DNA of 29,072 bases from Opitutia bacterium (GCA_947378845.1 CANCLQ010000017.1:1-29072), one strand, 5' to 3'. Positions 8,645-16,301 are shown, counted from the first letter of the stretch. Notes: generated by a model from the sequence alone, not told the origin. Numbers and translations are program-made.

Positions 8645-9771
8645 TAGTGGCGTTCAGGTTCGGTAGCAGGATGGATAGGTTCTTTGCGGAAACCAAGAGA
8701 ATCTAGGTCATCATTGATAACCTTAGGCTTAGTCTCATCAACATTGGAGGGCCTTGGGTAGGCGCCCAGCAGCTTGTCTGCGATGGTGGTGGGAGGATTT
8801 GGGTTCGCGCTGATTTCGGCCAATAATTTTTCGGCTTCTTGAGCAGCTTCGGATTCCGGTGAAATGCTGCGACAGGAATTAGCCATTAGTTTTGCGGCCA
8901 CTGGATTATTGCGACTGTACCAGTAGAACTTTCCTAGGTTTAAGCGGGCACGGGCGGCGCGATCGCGAAGAATTTTAATTTGTTCGGGTGCTGCCTTCGC
9001 GAGTGGATCGTTCGGAAATTGATCGGCCAAGGTGCGCCAGTGATCAGCGGATTCCATTGCAGTCGCCTGATCCCAATCGGCACCAAGTGATTCTTCGGAG
9101 CGCAAGTGAGCGAGGGTTGCCAGCGCTTCTGGTGCGTATTTGGAATTAGGATAATCGCTGATGATACGGGTCAGTGCATCAATCGATTCGGGCTTTCGTC
9201 CGTTATCGTGATTAAGGCGTGCCATACGAATTAAAGATTCGTCGGCCAGCGGGCCGTTTGGCGCACACTTCACGACCTTTTCGTACAGTGAAATCGCATG
9301 CAAACTGTCCTTAAACCATGGGAACCAGCCGCCAAGATAGGGGCGTTCGCCAGCTGCGAAGCGGTTCGCGAGATCAAACGTTAATTGAATCGCTTCACCG
9401 TAACCAGCGTAGTTCGCGTGGCGTTTAAAAAATTCGTCGAGGTCTTCTTTTTCGGCAACTTCAAGTTGTCCGCGCTCCATGTGAATGCGTGCGGAGTTGA
9501 GCAGGGCGATGGCTTCAGCTTCTTTGCCGAGTTGAATTTCAGCGAGGTCGGACCAGAGACTGAGTGCGTTGGAATAATTTTTCGCTTCGGTGGCTTTGCT
9601 CGCAGCGTTGAGTCGAGCCATCACCTTGGGTGCGAGACTCTCTGGGTAAACATCGCAAGTGGTCCCCGCTTTAATTTTCCACTGACCGTCTTCGCGAATG
9701 AATTCAGCGGAAGCGGTGACTGCGAACAGAGCGCAGGCAAGGAATGAGAAAACTTTATTTTTTAGGTTCAT
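8644..9771 (-). CDS. Exported tetratricopeptide-repeat protein, BamD/YbgF-like
   Basis: The chosen ATG at 9771 gives 375 residues starting with a clear signal peptide (MNLKNKVFSFLACALFAV) that would be cut after TASA. There is no lipobox Cys, so it is probably periplasmic. The rest is helical with TPR-like repeats rich in Ala/Leu/Tyr: ALSLWSDLAEIQLGKEAEAI, a SLIRMARLNHDNG unit, and SDYPNSKYAPEALATLAHLR with the DYPNS-YAPEAL pattern seen in BamD and YbgF/CpoB. A role in outer-membrane or cell-wall assembly fits its place between fabH and lptE, but BamD itself is a lipoprotein, so the name is withheld. The start overlaps fabH by 17 nt; the stop overlaps lptE by 1 nt. A start at 9918 would lie deep in fabH and lacks the signal-peptide logic. 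Confidence 0.75.
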   Translation of the reverse strand: MNLKNKVFSFLACALFAVTASAEFIREDGQWKIKAGTTCDVYPESLAPKVMARLNAASKATEAKNYSNALSLWSDLAEIQLGKEAEAIALLNSARIHMERGQLEVAEKEDLDEFFKRHANYAGYGEAIQLTFDLANRFAAGERPYLGGWFPWFKDSLHAISLYEKVVKCAPNGPLADESLIRMARLNHDNGRKPESIDALTRIISDYPNSKYAPEALATLAHLRSEESLGADWDQATAMESADHWRTLADQFPNDPLAKAAPEQIKILRDRAARARLNLGKFYWYSRNNPVAAKLMANSCRSISPESEAAQEAEKLLAEISANPNPPTTIADKLLGAYPRPSNVDETKPKVINDDLDSLGFRKEPIHPATEPERH

Positions 9772-10768
9772 GCCAACGTAAGAGGGTTGCGCCCCAGGTG
9801 AGTCCGGAGCCGAAAGCGACGAGGAGAACGAGGTCTCCATGTTTGATTTTACCTTGGCGCCAGGCTTCTTCGAGAGCGAGCGGAATGGAAGCGGCGGAGG
9901 TGTTGCCAAAGCGATCAAGGTTGGATGGAAAGCGATCGAGGCCGACGTTTAATTGGCCCGCCACCGCTTCTAAAATGCGGTAATTGGCTTGGTGTGGAAT
10001 GAACCATGCCACGTCGTCGGAGCTCACGCCGCATTGATTTAAAACGCGTTGGCAGGATTCAGACATTACACGAACCGCTAATTTAAAAACTTCTTTGCCA
10101 TTCATGCGCAGGCAGTGCTCGCGGTTCTGAATGGTTTCGGGTGTGTGAGGTTTGGCAGAGCCACCGACGGCACTATGAATGAGCTCGGCGTTGTTACCGT
10201 CAGAACCTAAAATATTTCCTAAGATGCCAACGTTGGGCGTCGAAGTTGTCTCGATAATCGCAGCGCCCGCGCCGTCGCCGAAAAGTACGCAGGTGGAGCG
10301 ATCTTGCCAGTCGACTACCGACGAAAGTTTTTCTGAACCAATGATGAGTGCGCGTTTATAATTTCCCGAGCGCAGCATGTCGGTGCCTACTTGAAGTGCG
10401 AAAACGAAACCCGAGCATGCGGCTGAAATATCAAAGCAAGGAATGTCGCGACGCAGGCCGAGTTTGGCTTGGATTAAGCAAGCAGTCGAAGGGAAGGGCA
10501 CATCAGGCGTCATCGTAGCCAAGATGAGCAAGTCGATGTCTTCAGGCTTCAGCCCTGCATTATTGAGGGCGTGGATGGCAGCTTTTGCCCCCATGTCCGA
10601 GGGATTTTCATCGGGCCCAGCGATGCGGCGTTCTGAGATACCGGAGCGGGTTTTGATCCACTCGTCATTCGTATCAACCAGTGTAGATAATTCCTCATTG
10701 GTCATTCTGCGCTCGGGGGCGTGCACGCCGACTGAGCGTATAATAACTGAATGCGGAACAGGGCTCAT
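9755..10768 (-). CDS. fabH: 3-oxoacyl-ACP synthase III
   Basis: FabH condenses acetyl-CoA (or a branched acyl-CoA) with malonyl-ACP to start fatty-acid synthesis. The 337-residue thiolase-fold protein holds the full catalytic triad: Cys118 in SAACSGF, His259 in PHQANYRI and Asn289 in GNTSAAS. The N-terminal TNDEWIKTRSGISERRIA and the GDGAGAAIIE segment are also typical. It follows plsX by 49 nt, the classical rpmF-plsX-fabH order, and runs into the TPR gene by 17 nt. Whether it prefers straight or branched primers cannot be told from sequence alone. Confidence 0.95.
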   Translation of the reverse strand: MSPVPHSVIIRSVGVHAPERRMTNEELSTLVDTNDEWIKTRSGISERRIAGPDENPSDMGAKAAIHALNNAGLKPEDIDLLILATMTPDVPFPSTACLIQAKLGLRRDIPCFDISAACSGFVFALQVGTDMLRSGNYKRALIIGSEKLSSVVDWQDRSTCVLFGDGAGAAIIETTSTPNVGILGNILGSDGNNAELIHSAVGGSAKPHTPETIQNREHCLRMNGKEVFKLAVRVMSESCQRVLNQCGVSSDDVAWFIPHQANYRILEAVAGQLNVGLDRFPSNLDRFGNTSAASIPLALEEAWRQGKIKHGDLVLLVAFGSGLTWGATLLRWHEPKK

Positions 10769-10817
10769 TAAGGCCTTGAGGTAAGCCCTCTAGGGGCAGA
10801 AAGGGAACACAAAAACC

Positions 10818-11888
10818 TCACTCCTCGACTGGGGTCGAAGAAATAACGGTATTTGCTTCGGCCAGGGCGACTTGCATGCGTTTTTTAGCGTCATGTCCTA
10901 GGGCTTCGATGCCGAGTCGGATAGCGCTCGCAATGCCGTGCTTGTTGCTGGAACCGTGAGCTTTCATCACTAAGCCAGCAAGACCGAGTAAGGGGGCTCC
11001 GCCGTAACGTTCGGGCTTCAATTTACCTTTGAGGTCACGGAGCAAGGGGAACATCGCGATTCCGCCAGCGAGGTAGACGGGATTGCTCTTCACTTTTTTG
11101 CCAACCATATCGCGCACCATGTAGACAAGACCTTCAAGTGTCTTAAGAATGACGTTGCCGGTGAATCCATCGGTCACGACGACGTCACAAGCATCACCGA
11201 AAACATCGAAGCCTTCCACGGGTCCGACGTAATTAATTTTATCGCCCATTGCTTTGAGCAAAGTGTGGGTGCGATTGATGCGGGCGCCGCCTTTACCTTC
11301 TTCGGTGCCAACTGAAAGTAATCCCACGCGTGGGTTTGGAATGCCGAGTGCGCTTTGTGCGTAGATGGCACCGAGCACGGCGTTGTGGACTAAATGTTCA
11401 GGCTTCGCTTCAGGATTAGCACCGACGTCGAGCATGACGAAGTGGCCTTCGCGGCGAGGCATAATCGCAGCGAGGGCAGGGCGTTCGGCACCTTCCATCG
11501 CACGAACTTTAATGGTACCAGCAGCAACTAAAGCCTTGGTATTACCTGTCGAAATCACCACGTCGGCTTCGCCTGACTTCAACATCTCGAGCGCGATCAA
11601 CATCGATGAATCGCGTTTCGATTTTAAAACTGTCATCGCCGCGTCATCAGGCTGAACAATTCCGGGAGCATGCTTAAATGCGATGCGCTTGGATTTGATA
11701 ATGCGGTTCTCGGTGGCGAGCTGTTGTAAATTATCTTCGTGGCCGACGAGGATCAAAGTGTCGTTCGGGCCGACGATACCTTCGCGTACGGCAATCGCAG
11801 CAGCGGCAACGGCTTCAGACGGACCTAAATCGCCACCCATGCAATCGAGTGCGATTTTATATCCTGTGGGCGTAGTGGCTTCGCTCAT
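10818..11888 (-). CDS. plsX: Phosphate acyltransferase
   Basis: PlsX makes acyl-phosphate from acyl-ACP, which PlsY then uses to acylate glycerol 3-phosphate in phospholipid synthesis. The 356-residue protein starts the family pattern at IALDCMGGDLGP, continues with HAPGIVQPDDAAMTVLKSK, STGNTKALVA, MLDVGAN and DGFTGNVILKTLEG. The first gene of the set, rpmF, ends 27 nt upstream; in between is a short GC-rich stem (CGGGC-TTT-GCCCG, 11895-11907) without a T-run, perhaps an RNA-processing site. plsX is followed by fabH. Confidence 0.95.
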   Translation of the reverse strand: MSEATTPTGYKIALDCMGGDLGPSEAVAAAAIAVREGIVGPNDTLILVGHEDNLQQLATENRIIKSKRIAFKHAPGIVQPDDAAMTVLKSKRDSSMLIALEMLKSGEADVVISTGNTKALVAAGTIKVRAMEGAERPALAAIMPRREGHFVMLDVGANPEAKPEHLVHNAVLGAIYAQSALGIPNPRVGLLSVGTEEGKGGARINRTHTLLKAMGDKINYVGPVEGFDVFGDACDVVVTDGFTGNVILKTLEGLVYMVRDMVGKKVKSNPVYLAGGIAMFPLLRDLKGKLKPERYGGAPLLGLAGLVMKAHGSSNKHGIASAIRLGIEALGHDAKKRMQVALAEANTVISSTPVEE

Positions 11889-11915
11889 GTGCTACGGGCT
11901 TTGCCCGGAAGAGGC

Positions 11916-12095
11916 TTAGGCCTCGTTGTCGAGGACCTGACGACCGCGGTATTTCCCTGTGGTAGGGTCGACGCGGTGAGAGCGACGCAGTGCGCCGGAT
12001 TCGTTATCACGTACGAGCGAAGGGGCGCGGAACTGATTGGCTCCACGACGGAGACGGCTGCGACGTTTGGACTGTTTTCTTTTCGGATTTGCCAT
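11916..12095 (-). CDS. rpmF: Ribosomal protein bL32
   Basis: A 59-residue basic protein beginning MANPKRKQSKRRSRLRRGAN and ending with SHRVDPTTGKYRGRQVL, which matches the start (MAxPKRKxSK) and the C-terminal GxYxGRxV of bL32, a large-subunit ribosomal protein. The zinc-binding Cys residues found in some L32 proteins are absent, so this is a C-minus form. It heads the rpmF-plsX-fabH operon, a classic linkage of ribosome and fatty-acid synthesis genes. The DUF177/YceD gene that often precedes rpmF is missing here; a divergent phosphatase gene lies upstream instead. Confidence 0.93.
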   Translation of the reverse strand: MANPKRKQSKRRSRLRRGANQFRAPSLVRDNESGALRRSHRVDPTTGKYRGRQVLDNEA

Positions 12096-12118
12096 GGTTC
12101 TTCGCTTGGTGAGGGTTG

Positions 12119-12146
12119 GTTGTACCCCAGTCGCCTATTCGGTCAA
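12119..12146 (-). promoter_or_regulatory. Predicted promoter of the rpmF-plsX-fabH operon
   Basis: On the minus strand TTGACC (12146-12141) and TACAAC (12124-12119) are 16 bases apart. Transcription would start near 12112, leaving a leader of about 17 bases before the rpmF ATG. No Shine-Dalgarno sequence is present in that leader. Confidence 0.5.
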
Positions 12147-12196
12147 GCCCCCTTTCGATGGCTTGCACTGCTAATTTTGGCGGTTTGGCTGGGGTA

Positions 12197-12745
12197 ATGC
12201 CTAGTTATCCTGCCCTTTTCCTCGATCGTGACGGGAACATGATTGAAGACCATCACCACACCTGTCGGGAGGAGCAGATTGCCCTTATTCCCGAAGTAAA
12301 GCCGGCACTGCATGCCTGTATTCGGGCGGGCTATAAACTTTTCGTCCTCACCAATCAAAGTGGCATTAACCGTGGCATCTTCACCCGGGAGCAATACGAG
12401 GCCTGCAATGCACGTATGCTGGAGCTGCTCGATTTGCCTGCGCCGGGTATTTTAGAAATTAAAGCGGCACCCGAGCGTCCCGACGAACCTTCGCTCTATC
12501 GCAAGCCGAGTCCGCGATTTATTTTGGAAATGATTGCGAAGCATGATCTCGATCCTGTGCGTTGTTGGATGACGGGGGATCGTTGCACCGACTGGGATGC
12601 GGGTTTGAATGCGGGTATTCATTCCTGTGCGATGCGCAGTGGGGCGGCTCGTCCTGAAGATTTTATATACGCGGAGTCGAAGGGTATCAGGATTCGAAAA
12701 GACCTTCCTGAGTTTGTACGCTTAGACTTAGGCCTGAAGTGGTAA
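12197..12745 (+). CDS. HAD-IIIA phosphatase, GmhB/HisB-N-like
   Basis: The 182-residue protein has the HAD motifs in order: ALFLDRDGN (nucleophile Asp10, acid/base Asp12), LTNQSGINRG, a basic YRKPSP segment and MTGDRCTDWDAGLNAGI. This is the layout of D-glycero-D-manno-heptose-1,7-bisphosphate 7-phosphatase (GmhB) and the HisB N-domain. In those the loop before RKP carries a zinc-binding Cys/His cluster; here it reads APERPDEPSLYRKP with no Cys or His. So the enzyme may be a zinc-free relative, and the substrate is open (heptose, histidinol or another sugar phosphate). ATG at 12197 follows CTGGGGTA and gives the shortest full domain. It diverges from rpmF and ends at a strong terminator. Confidence 0.75.
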   Translation: MPSYPALFLDRDGNMIEDHHHTCREEQIALIPEVKPALHACIRAGYKLFVLTNQSGINRGIFTREQYEACNARMLELLDLPAPGILEIKAAPERPDEPSLYRKPSPRFILEMIAKHDLDPVRCWMTGDRCTDWDAGLNAGIHSCAMRSGAARPEDFIYAESKGIRIRKDLPEFVRLDLGLKW

Positions 12746-12753
12746 GGAAATAA

Positions 12754-12783
12754 AAAAGGACGAACTCGAAAGTTCGTCCTTTT
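12754..12783. terminator. Bidirectional Rho-independent terminator
   Basis: Thirteen perfect base pairs (AAAAGGACGAACT and its complement) enclose the tetraloop CGAA. The stem ends in A4/T4 on both sides and the flank adds further A residues on the left, so both transcripts have a U-tract. It lies nine bases past the HAD phosphatase stop and 20 bases past the stop of the Cys-motif protein on the opposite strand, and serves both. Confidence 0.92.
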
Positions 12784-12803
12784 CAGGTCTATCGTATTAT
12801 TGA

Positions 12804-13091
12804 TTACGACTTAGGCGCTTCAGGGGAAGCTGGGCAGCACTTGTCGCCGTCCTTCTTCGCTGGTGCGTCTTCTTGCTTAGCAGGCTCAGCTGGAGTGACC
12901 TCTGGCTTGTCCTTCTTGTCGCAGGTACCGCAGTGACCAACGATGAGAGATTTAGGCGCTTCTGGAGTAGCTGGGCATGCAGGGCAGCCGTCGCCATCCT
13001 TTTTAGCTGGCTCATCAGCAAAGCTGATGGCCGTCGTCAGCACGAGCGCGCTGGCAGCGGTGGTGAGGAAACGTAGGAATGTATTTTTCAT
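12804..13091 (-). CDS. Small secreted protein with duplicated Cys/Pro motif
   Basis: Not a recognised family. The 95-residue protein starts with a signal peptide (residues 1-25, cleavage after SFA). The mature 70 residues are rich in Pro, Ala, Lys, Asp and Glu and contain two copies of a unit, PAKKDGD-x-C-...-PEAPKS, at 28-48 and 77-95. The six cysteines lie as CPAC (36, 39), CGTC (54, 57) and CC (85, 86), so metal binding or disulfide bonding in the periplasm is plausible, but this is inference. It has its own promoter (perfect TTGACA -35) and a strong terminator, so it is a single-gene unit. The ATG at 13091 is preceded by CTTCCTTCC. Confidence 0.75.
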   Translation of the reverse strand: MKNTFLRFLTTAASALVLTTAISFADEPAKKDGDGCPACPATPEAPKSLIVGHCGTCDKKDKPEVTPAEPAKQEDAPAKKDGDKCCPASPEAPKS

Positions 13092-13107
13092 GGAAGGAAG
13101 ACTCTTA

Positions 13108-13135
13108 CTTATGGCGTTAAACCATGGTCTGTCAA
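13108..13135 (-). promoter_or_regulatory. Predicted promoter of the secreted Cys-motif protein
   Basis: The minus strand has a perfect TTGACA at 13135-13130 and CATAAG at 13113-13108, spacer 16 bases. The start site would fall near 13101, giving a leader of only about ten bases (ending CTTCCTTCC) before the ATG, with no Shine-Dalgarno sequence. Confidence 0.5.
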
Positions 13136-13157
13136 ACGACTGTAAACTAAATATTAA

Positions 13158-13964
13158 CTAGGGTTTACCTGACTTGGATGAAGGCAAAGTCTTTAATTTG
13201 TCTATAACTCGACACAGTCCGGTGCCTGGCAACCAATCGCTACCGCTGGTGGTGGTGTAAGCCTGTCTATTTTTAACACTCCAAAGATCTTTAACGGCGG
13301 GAACGTTTAATAATTCAGCCAAGCGTTTTTCAGAAATAGTGATGGGAGAGTTCGCCGCATTATTTTCAATCCAGAGAAATAAATCGGGTTTAATTTTTGC
13401 GACGATTTCCCAATCCAGCTTTTGCCAACTCACGCCAGTCAACGGTGACTGAAATCCCGCTGCCTCCATTGGGTTGCCGAGGTAAGAATCTTCGCCGGCC
13501 ATCATCCCGTCCCAAATAATTAATAATCGTTGAGATTTTAGATTCGTTTTCCCTTCGAGTTTTTGGGCGATTGTTTCGGCTAACACATTTTGTTTTACGG
13601 TCGTGCCAATCAGGCGTGTGTCGTTGGCCACAGAATTTTTCCCTTCCGGTGAGAGTAGAAGAACATTGAAGCCAGCTTGTTGACAGCGATTGGCCCAGAG
13701 GGGATTCGCCAGTCGAGGTAAGATAACGCAAGTGGGCTTAAGCTTAATCAATAACTCAATGTCTGGATTGAAGACATCGCATGTTCGCACTGCGGGATGA
13801 TCCTTGGGCAGAGGGCACCAGGCGGATGCGCCGACGATTTTATCGGCGCAATTAAGGTCGATCAGAGTTTGGGTGGCACCAGGACTGTAACTTACAATGC
13901 GTAGCTCATCGGCGCCGAGCAGTGGCCCGAATCCGCAAAGAATTACGAGCAACAGTCTAAGCAT
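13158..13964 (-). CDS. BtuF/FecB-like ABC-transporter substrate-binding protein
   Basis: The 268-residue protein has a signal peptide (MLRLLLVILCGFGPLLGADE) and the type III helical-backbone binding-protein plan: RIVSYSPGATQTLIDLNCADKIVGAS at the start of the first lobe, FNPDIELLIKLKPTCVILPR, then the linker helix and a second lobe with KIKPDLFLWI. Relatives bind cobalamin, haem, siderophores or free metal ions outside the cytoplasm and pass them to a permease. No permease or ATPase gene lies nearby. The start overlaps the pdxA stop in TAATG, so it is the last gene of the hypothetical-lpxA-pdxA set, an unusual partner. The ligand cannot be told. Confidence 0.75.
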   Translation of the reverse strand: MLRLLLVILCGFGPLLGADELRIVSYSPGATQTLIDLNCADKIVGASAWCPLPKDHPAVRTCDVFNPDIELLIKLKPTCVILPRLANPLWANRCQQAGFNVLLLSPEGKNSVANDTRLIGTTVKQNVLAETIAQKLEGKTNLKSQRLLIIWDGMMAGEDSYLGNPMEAAGFQSPLTGVSWQKLDWEIVAKIKPDLFLWIENNAANSPITISEKRLAELLNVPAVKDLWSVKNRQAYTTTSGSDWLPGTGLCRVIDKLKTLPSSKSGKP

Positions 13965-14878
13965 TAAGCAGAGAGGGCGTTGGCTAAACGGATGGCTGAA
14001 TCCAGGCTGCCGCGGTCGGCACGACCTTGACCGGCGATTTCGTAGGCCGTGCCGTGGTCGGGGCTGGTACGCACAAATTTTAATCCAAGCGTTAAATTAG
14101 CGGCACTGGAGAAGTCGACCAACTTGAGCGGCGCTAAACCTTGGTCGTGATAGATGGCGGCAACGGCATCAAATTCGCCTTGTTGGTGACGATAAAAAAC
14201 TGTGTCGCCAGGTAATGGACCAGTGACCGCATAGCCTTCGGCGCGAAGGGCTTCAACCTCTGGACGAATAATCGAATCGTCCTCATGTCCGATGAGTCCA
14301 TTTTCTCCAGCGTGTGGATTGATTCCGCAAACTGCGATACGTGGATTTTTGTCCCCCAGTTTCTTTCGAAGGTGAATCAGTGCTAAAACAGTTTTCCGTA
14401 TATCTGCGCGAGTGATCTTTTTAGCCACTTGCTCGAGCGGAATATGCCAGGTGACTAATCCGACAGTTAATTTTCCGCCCGCAAAAGCCATGACTGGATT
14501 TCCGTTCCAGCGATGTGCGAAAAATTCGGTCTGACCTGGGAAAGTGTAGCCGATTTGGGAGAACCCCTTTTTATTTATTGGTCCTGTCACTACTGCGCAA
14601 AACTTCCCATGAAGAACACCGTCAGCCGCTTGTTCCATGGCCGCGAGAGCAACTACACTCCCTGTTTCATCAGGCTTACCAGCGGTCGCTTTATAATCAG
14701 TGGGCCCGACGGCGAACTGAGAGGAAGAGGGTATTCCGAGGGTCTTGAGCCATGCGGATGGGCCGATGACGGCGACCTCCGAATGTGCAGCAGGATTAGC
14801 CTTTAACCATGACGCGATTAACTCAGGACCGACGCCTGCTGGATCGCCGCAGGTTAAAGCTAGTGGCAGTTTACTCAT
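13964..14878 (-). CDS. pdxA: 4-hydroxythreonine-4-phosphate dehydrogenase
   Basis: PdxA oxidises 4-phosphohydroxy-L-threonine for pyridoxal 5'-phosphate synthesis. The 304-residue protein shows TCGDPAGVGPE at the start, FPGQTEFFAHR, and the three metal-binding His segments TWHIPLEQV, GINPHAGENG and YHDQGLAPLK, as well as TSPDHGTAYEIAG near the end. It begins in an ATGA overlap with the lpxA stop and ends in a TAATG overlap with the binding-protein gene. Its product is the cofactor of the ThrC encoded at the left end, but there is no sign of common control. Paralogues (PdxA2 type) act on other substrates, so a minor doubt remains. Confidence 0.9.
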   Translation of the reverse strand: MSKLPLALTCGDPAGVGPELIASWLKANPAAHSEVAVIGPSAWLKTLGIPSSSQFAVGPTDYKATAGKPDETGSVVALAAMEQAADGVLHGKFCAVVTGPINKKGFSQIGYTFPGQTEFFAHRWNGNPVMAFAGGKLTVGLVTWHIPLEQVAKKITRADIRKTVLALIHLRKKLGDKNPRIAVCGINPHAGENGLIGHEDDSIIRPEVEALRAEGYAVTGPLPGDTVFYRHQQGEFDAVAAIYHDQGLAPLKLVDFSSAANLTLGLKFVRTSPDHGTAYEIAGQGRADRGSLDSAIRLANALSA

Positions 14879-15654
14879 TCAGGTTGGACAAAGCGGCCGC
14901 GTTTACCGCCGAGAAAGAAATTAAGAAAATCTAGTGCAGCTGTAGTCGTGTAATCTCCGCTGTTTAATGCGGCTTGTGCGAGCGATAGGCAATTGCCACT
15001 CGGAGCGTAGACGGCGTGGTAGGCTTTCTTGAGCTCCGTAATTTCTAAAGTAGACATTCCGCGGCGTCGCATGCCCACGAGGTTTAATCCCGAAAGTAAA
15101 TTGCGACTGTGCGCAAGTGCGTTGGGTGGCACATCTTCCGTGATGACAGCGTTACCAGATGTCATGGAGCCACCGCCGATGCGGCAGAATTGATGCACGG
15201 CTACGCCGCCGCTGATGAAAGCATGGTCACCGACTTGAACGTGGCCACCGAGCATGCAGCCATTGGCGAGAATCACGTTAGCGCCGAGATTACAATCGTG
15301 GGCCACATGCGATCCCGCCATGAGTAAATTATTTTGGCCGACGACTGTAGCGAGTCCCGGCTGGGTCGCGCGATGTACGGTGACGTGTTCGCGAATGATG
15401 GTGCCGTCGCCGATTTGGACGTTGGATTTTATATCGGTCTTAAAACTTAAATCCTGCGGATTGCCACCGATGACGGCGAAGTGATCCACCTGCACATTTT
15501 TTCCTAACACCGAATTCTTTTTAATAATGACTTGGGCGGCGATGGAGCTGCCGGGTCCGATGACCACGCCGGCTTCAATGATTGCGTGCGGTCCGACGGT
15601 GACATCGGAAGCCAGGCGTGCAGATGGATCAATGATGGCAGTAGAATGTATCAC
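14875..15654 (-). CDS. lpxA: UDP-N-acetylglucosamine acyltransferase
   Basis: LpxA transfers a 3-hydroxyacyl chain from ACP to UDP-GlcNAc, the first step of lipid A synthesis. The 259-residue protein is a left-handed beta-helix of hexapeptide repeats for its first ~185 residues, then a helical tail with MRRRGMSTLEITELKKAY. Family marks: GGNPQDLSFK, IREHVTVHRAT, and LMAGSHVAHDC with the likely catalytic His119. The start is a GTG in a GTGA overlap with the stop of the upstream unknown gene; the stop overlaps pdxA by 4 nt. Together with lptE it shows an LPS-bearing outer membrane. Confidence 0.95.
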   Translation of the reverse strand: MIHSTAIIDPSARLASDVTVGPHAIIEAGVVIGPGSSIAAQVIIKKNSVLGKNVQVDHFAVIGGNPQDLSFKTDIKSNVQIGDGTIIREHVTVHRATQPGLATVVGQNNLLMAGSHVAHDCNLGANVILANGCMLGGHVQVGDHAFISGGVAVHQFCRIGGGSMTSGNAVITEDVPPNALAHSRNLLSGLNLVGMRRRGMSTLEITELKKAYHAVYAPSGNCLSLAQAALNSGDYTTTAALDFLNFFLGGKRGRFVQPE

Positions 15655-16277
15655 TTGGAAGATGGATTAGGCCCGGAGAAGAGTTCAAGTTGGGCGGGTT
15701 TTACCATGTCGTAAACTCGTAATAAACGCAGTAGCTGTAAAGTATCCGAACGAGCGTAGCTTTGGTTTGATTCTACATTCTGTACGAGGTTTTCCAGGAT
15801 CGTTCGAAAAGTGATGACGTGGTCGACGCCGCTTTGTTTTAAAAGTGCGATGCTCTCGGAGCGTTGCGGCTCTTGTGCGGGGATACCTGGCAGAATTAAT
15901 ATTTTTGATATCGGTTGCGCCGCATCGGTCGAGAGTTCGGCAAACGCTTCCTTGGCCGCCTCGACTGCTTCTTTCTTCACGAATTCGAGCAAGTCGCCTT
16001 TTCGAATCATCGTCGGCGTAATCGCTTTCGTGGTGTGCCAGGCTTTGATGGCTACGACGGCAGTGGTGAGGCCTGGAATGTCGGAGCCGAAGAGTTGAAA
16101 CGGTAGAACCATTTCACGGCGTGGCGATGGATTGATGACGAATAGATCGCCTTCTTCATCGGCCCGTTTGCGTCGAGATTGCACAGCGTACTTGCGTGAT
16201 TGGCGTACAAAGAAGCCGTTCACTTCAAAATATTCACGCACCAGACTGTCGTCGAAACCCGCCATTGGCTTGAGCAT
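15651..16277 (-). CDS. Conserved-looking protein of unknown function upstream of lpxA
   Basis: I do not recognise this 208-residue protein. It has no signal peptide or membrane segment. The first half has strands such as GDLFVINPSP and TAVVAIKAWH after a basic patch (QSRRKRAD), the middle is an Ala/Glu-rich helix, and the second half has ISKILILPGIP and HVITFRTILENLVQNV. The order of an acidic-strand GDLFVIN and a later VVAIKAW recalls PD-(D/E)XK nuclease folds, only weakly. It is translationally coupled to lpxA (GTGA overlap), so it probably acts in or is made with the envelope operon. ATG at 16277 is used; an ATG at 16265 is an alternative. Confidence 0.7.
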   Translation of the reverse strand: MLKPMAGFDDSLVREYFEVNGFFVRQSRKYAVQSRRKRADEEGDLFVINPSPRREMVLPFQLFGSDIPGLTTAVVAIKAWHTTKAITPTMIRKGDLLEFVKKEAVEAAKEAFAELSTDAAQPISKILILPGIPAQEPQRSESIALLKQSGVDHVITFRTILENLVQNVESNQSYARSDTLQLLRLLRVYDMVKPAQLELFSGPNPSSK

Positions 16278-16286
16278 GAAACCGAC

Positions 16287-16301
16287 TGACCCCAGGGGTC
16301 A
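16287..16301. repeat. Perfect 7-bp palindrome upstream of the unknown-lpxA operon
   Basis: TGACCCC and GGGGTCA flank one central base, ten bases upstream of the 208-aa gene's ATG and 15 bases past the rsmI stop. The arms are too close to form a stem; a protein-binding operator is more likely than a terminator. Confidence 0.4.

Noticed and set aside
9772..9918. Upstream extension of the TPR protein
   Set aside because: It lies inside fabH and would hide the clear signal peptide that begins at 9771.
11895..11907. CGGGC-TTT-GCCCG stem between rpmF and plsX as a terminator
   Set aside because: The stem is five pairs without a T-run and the downstream genes belong to the same classical operon.
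13142..13168. GTAAAC / GTTTAC inverted repeat at the end of the binding-protein gene as a terminator
   Set aside because: The stem is only six AT-rich pairs with a 15-base loop and no T-run; it also includes the stop codon.
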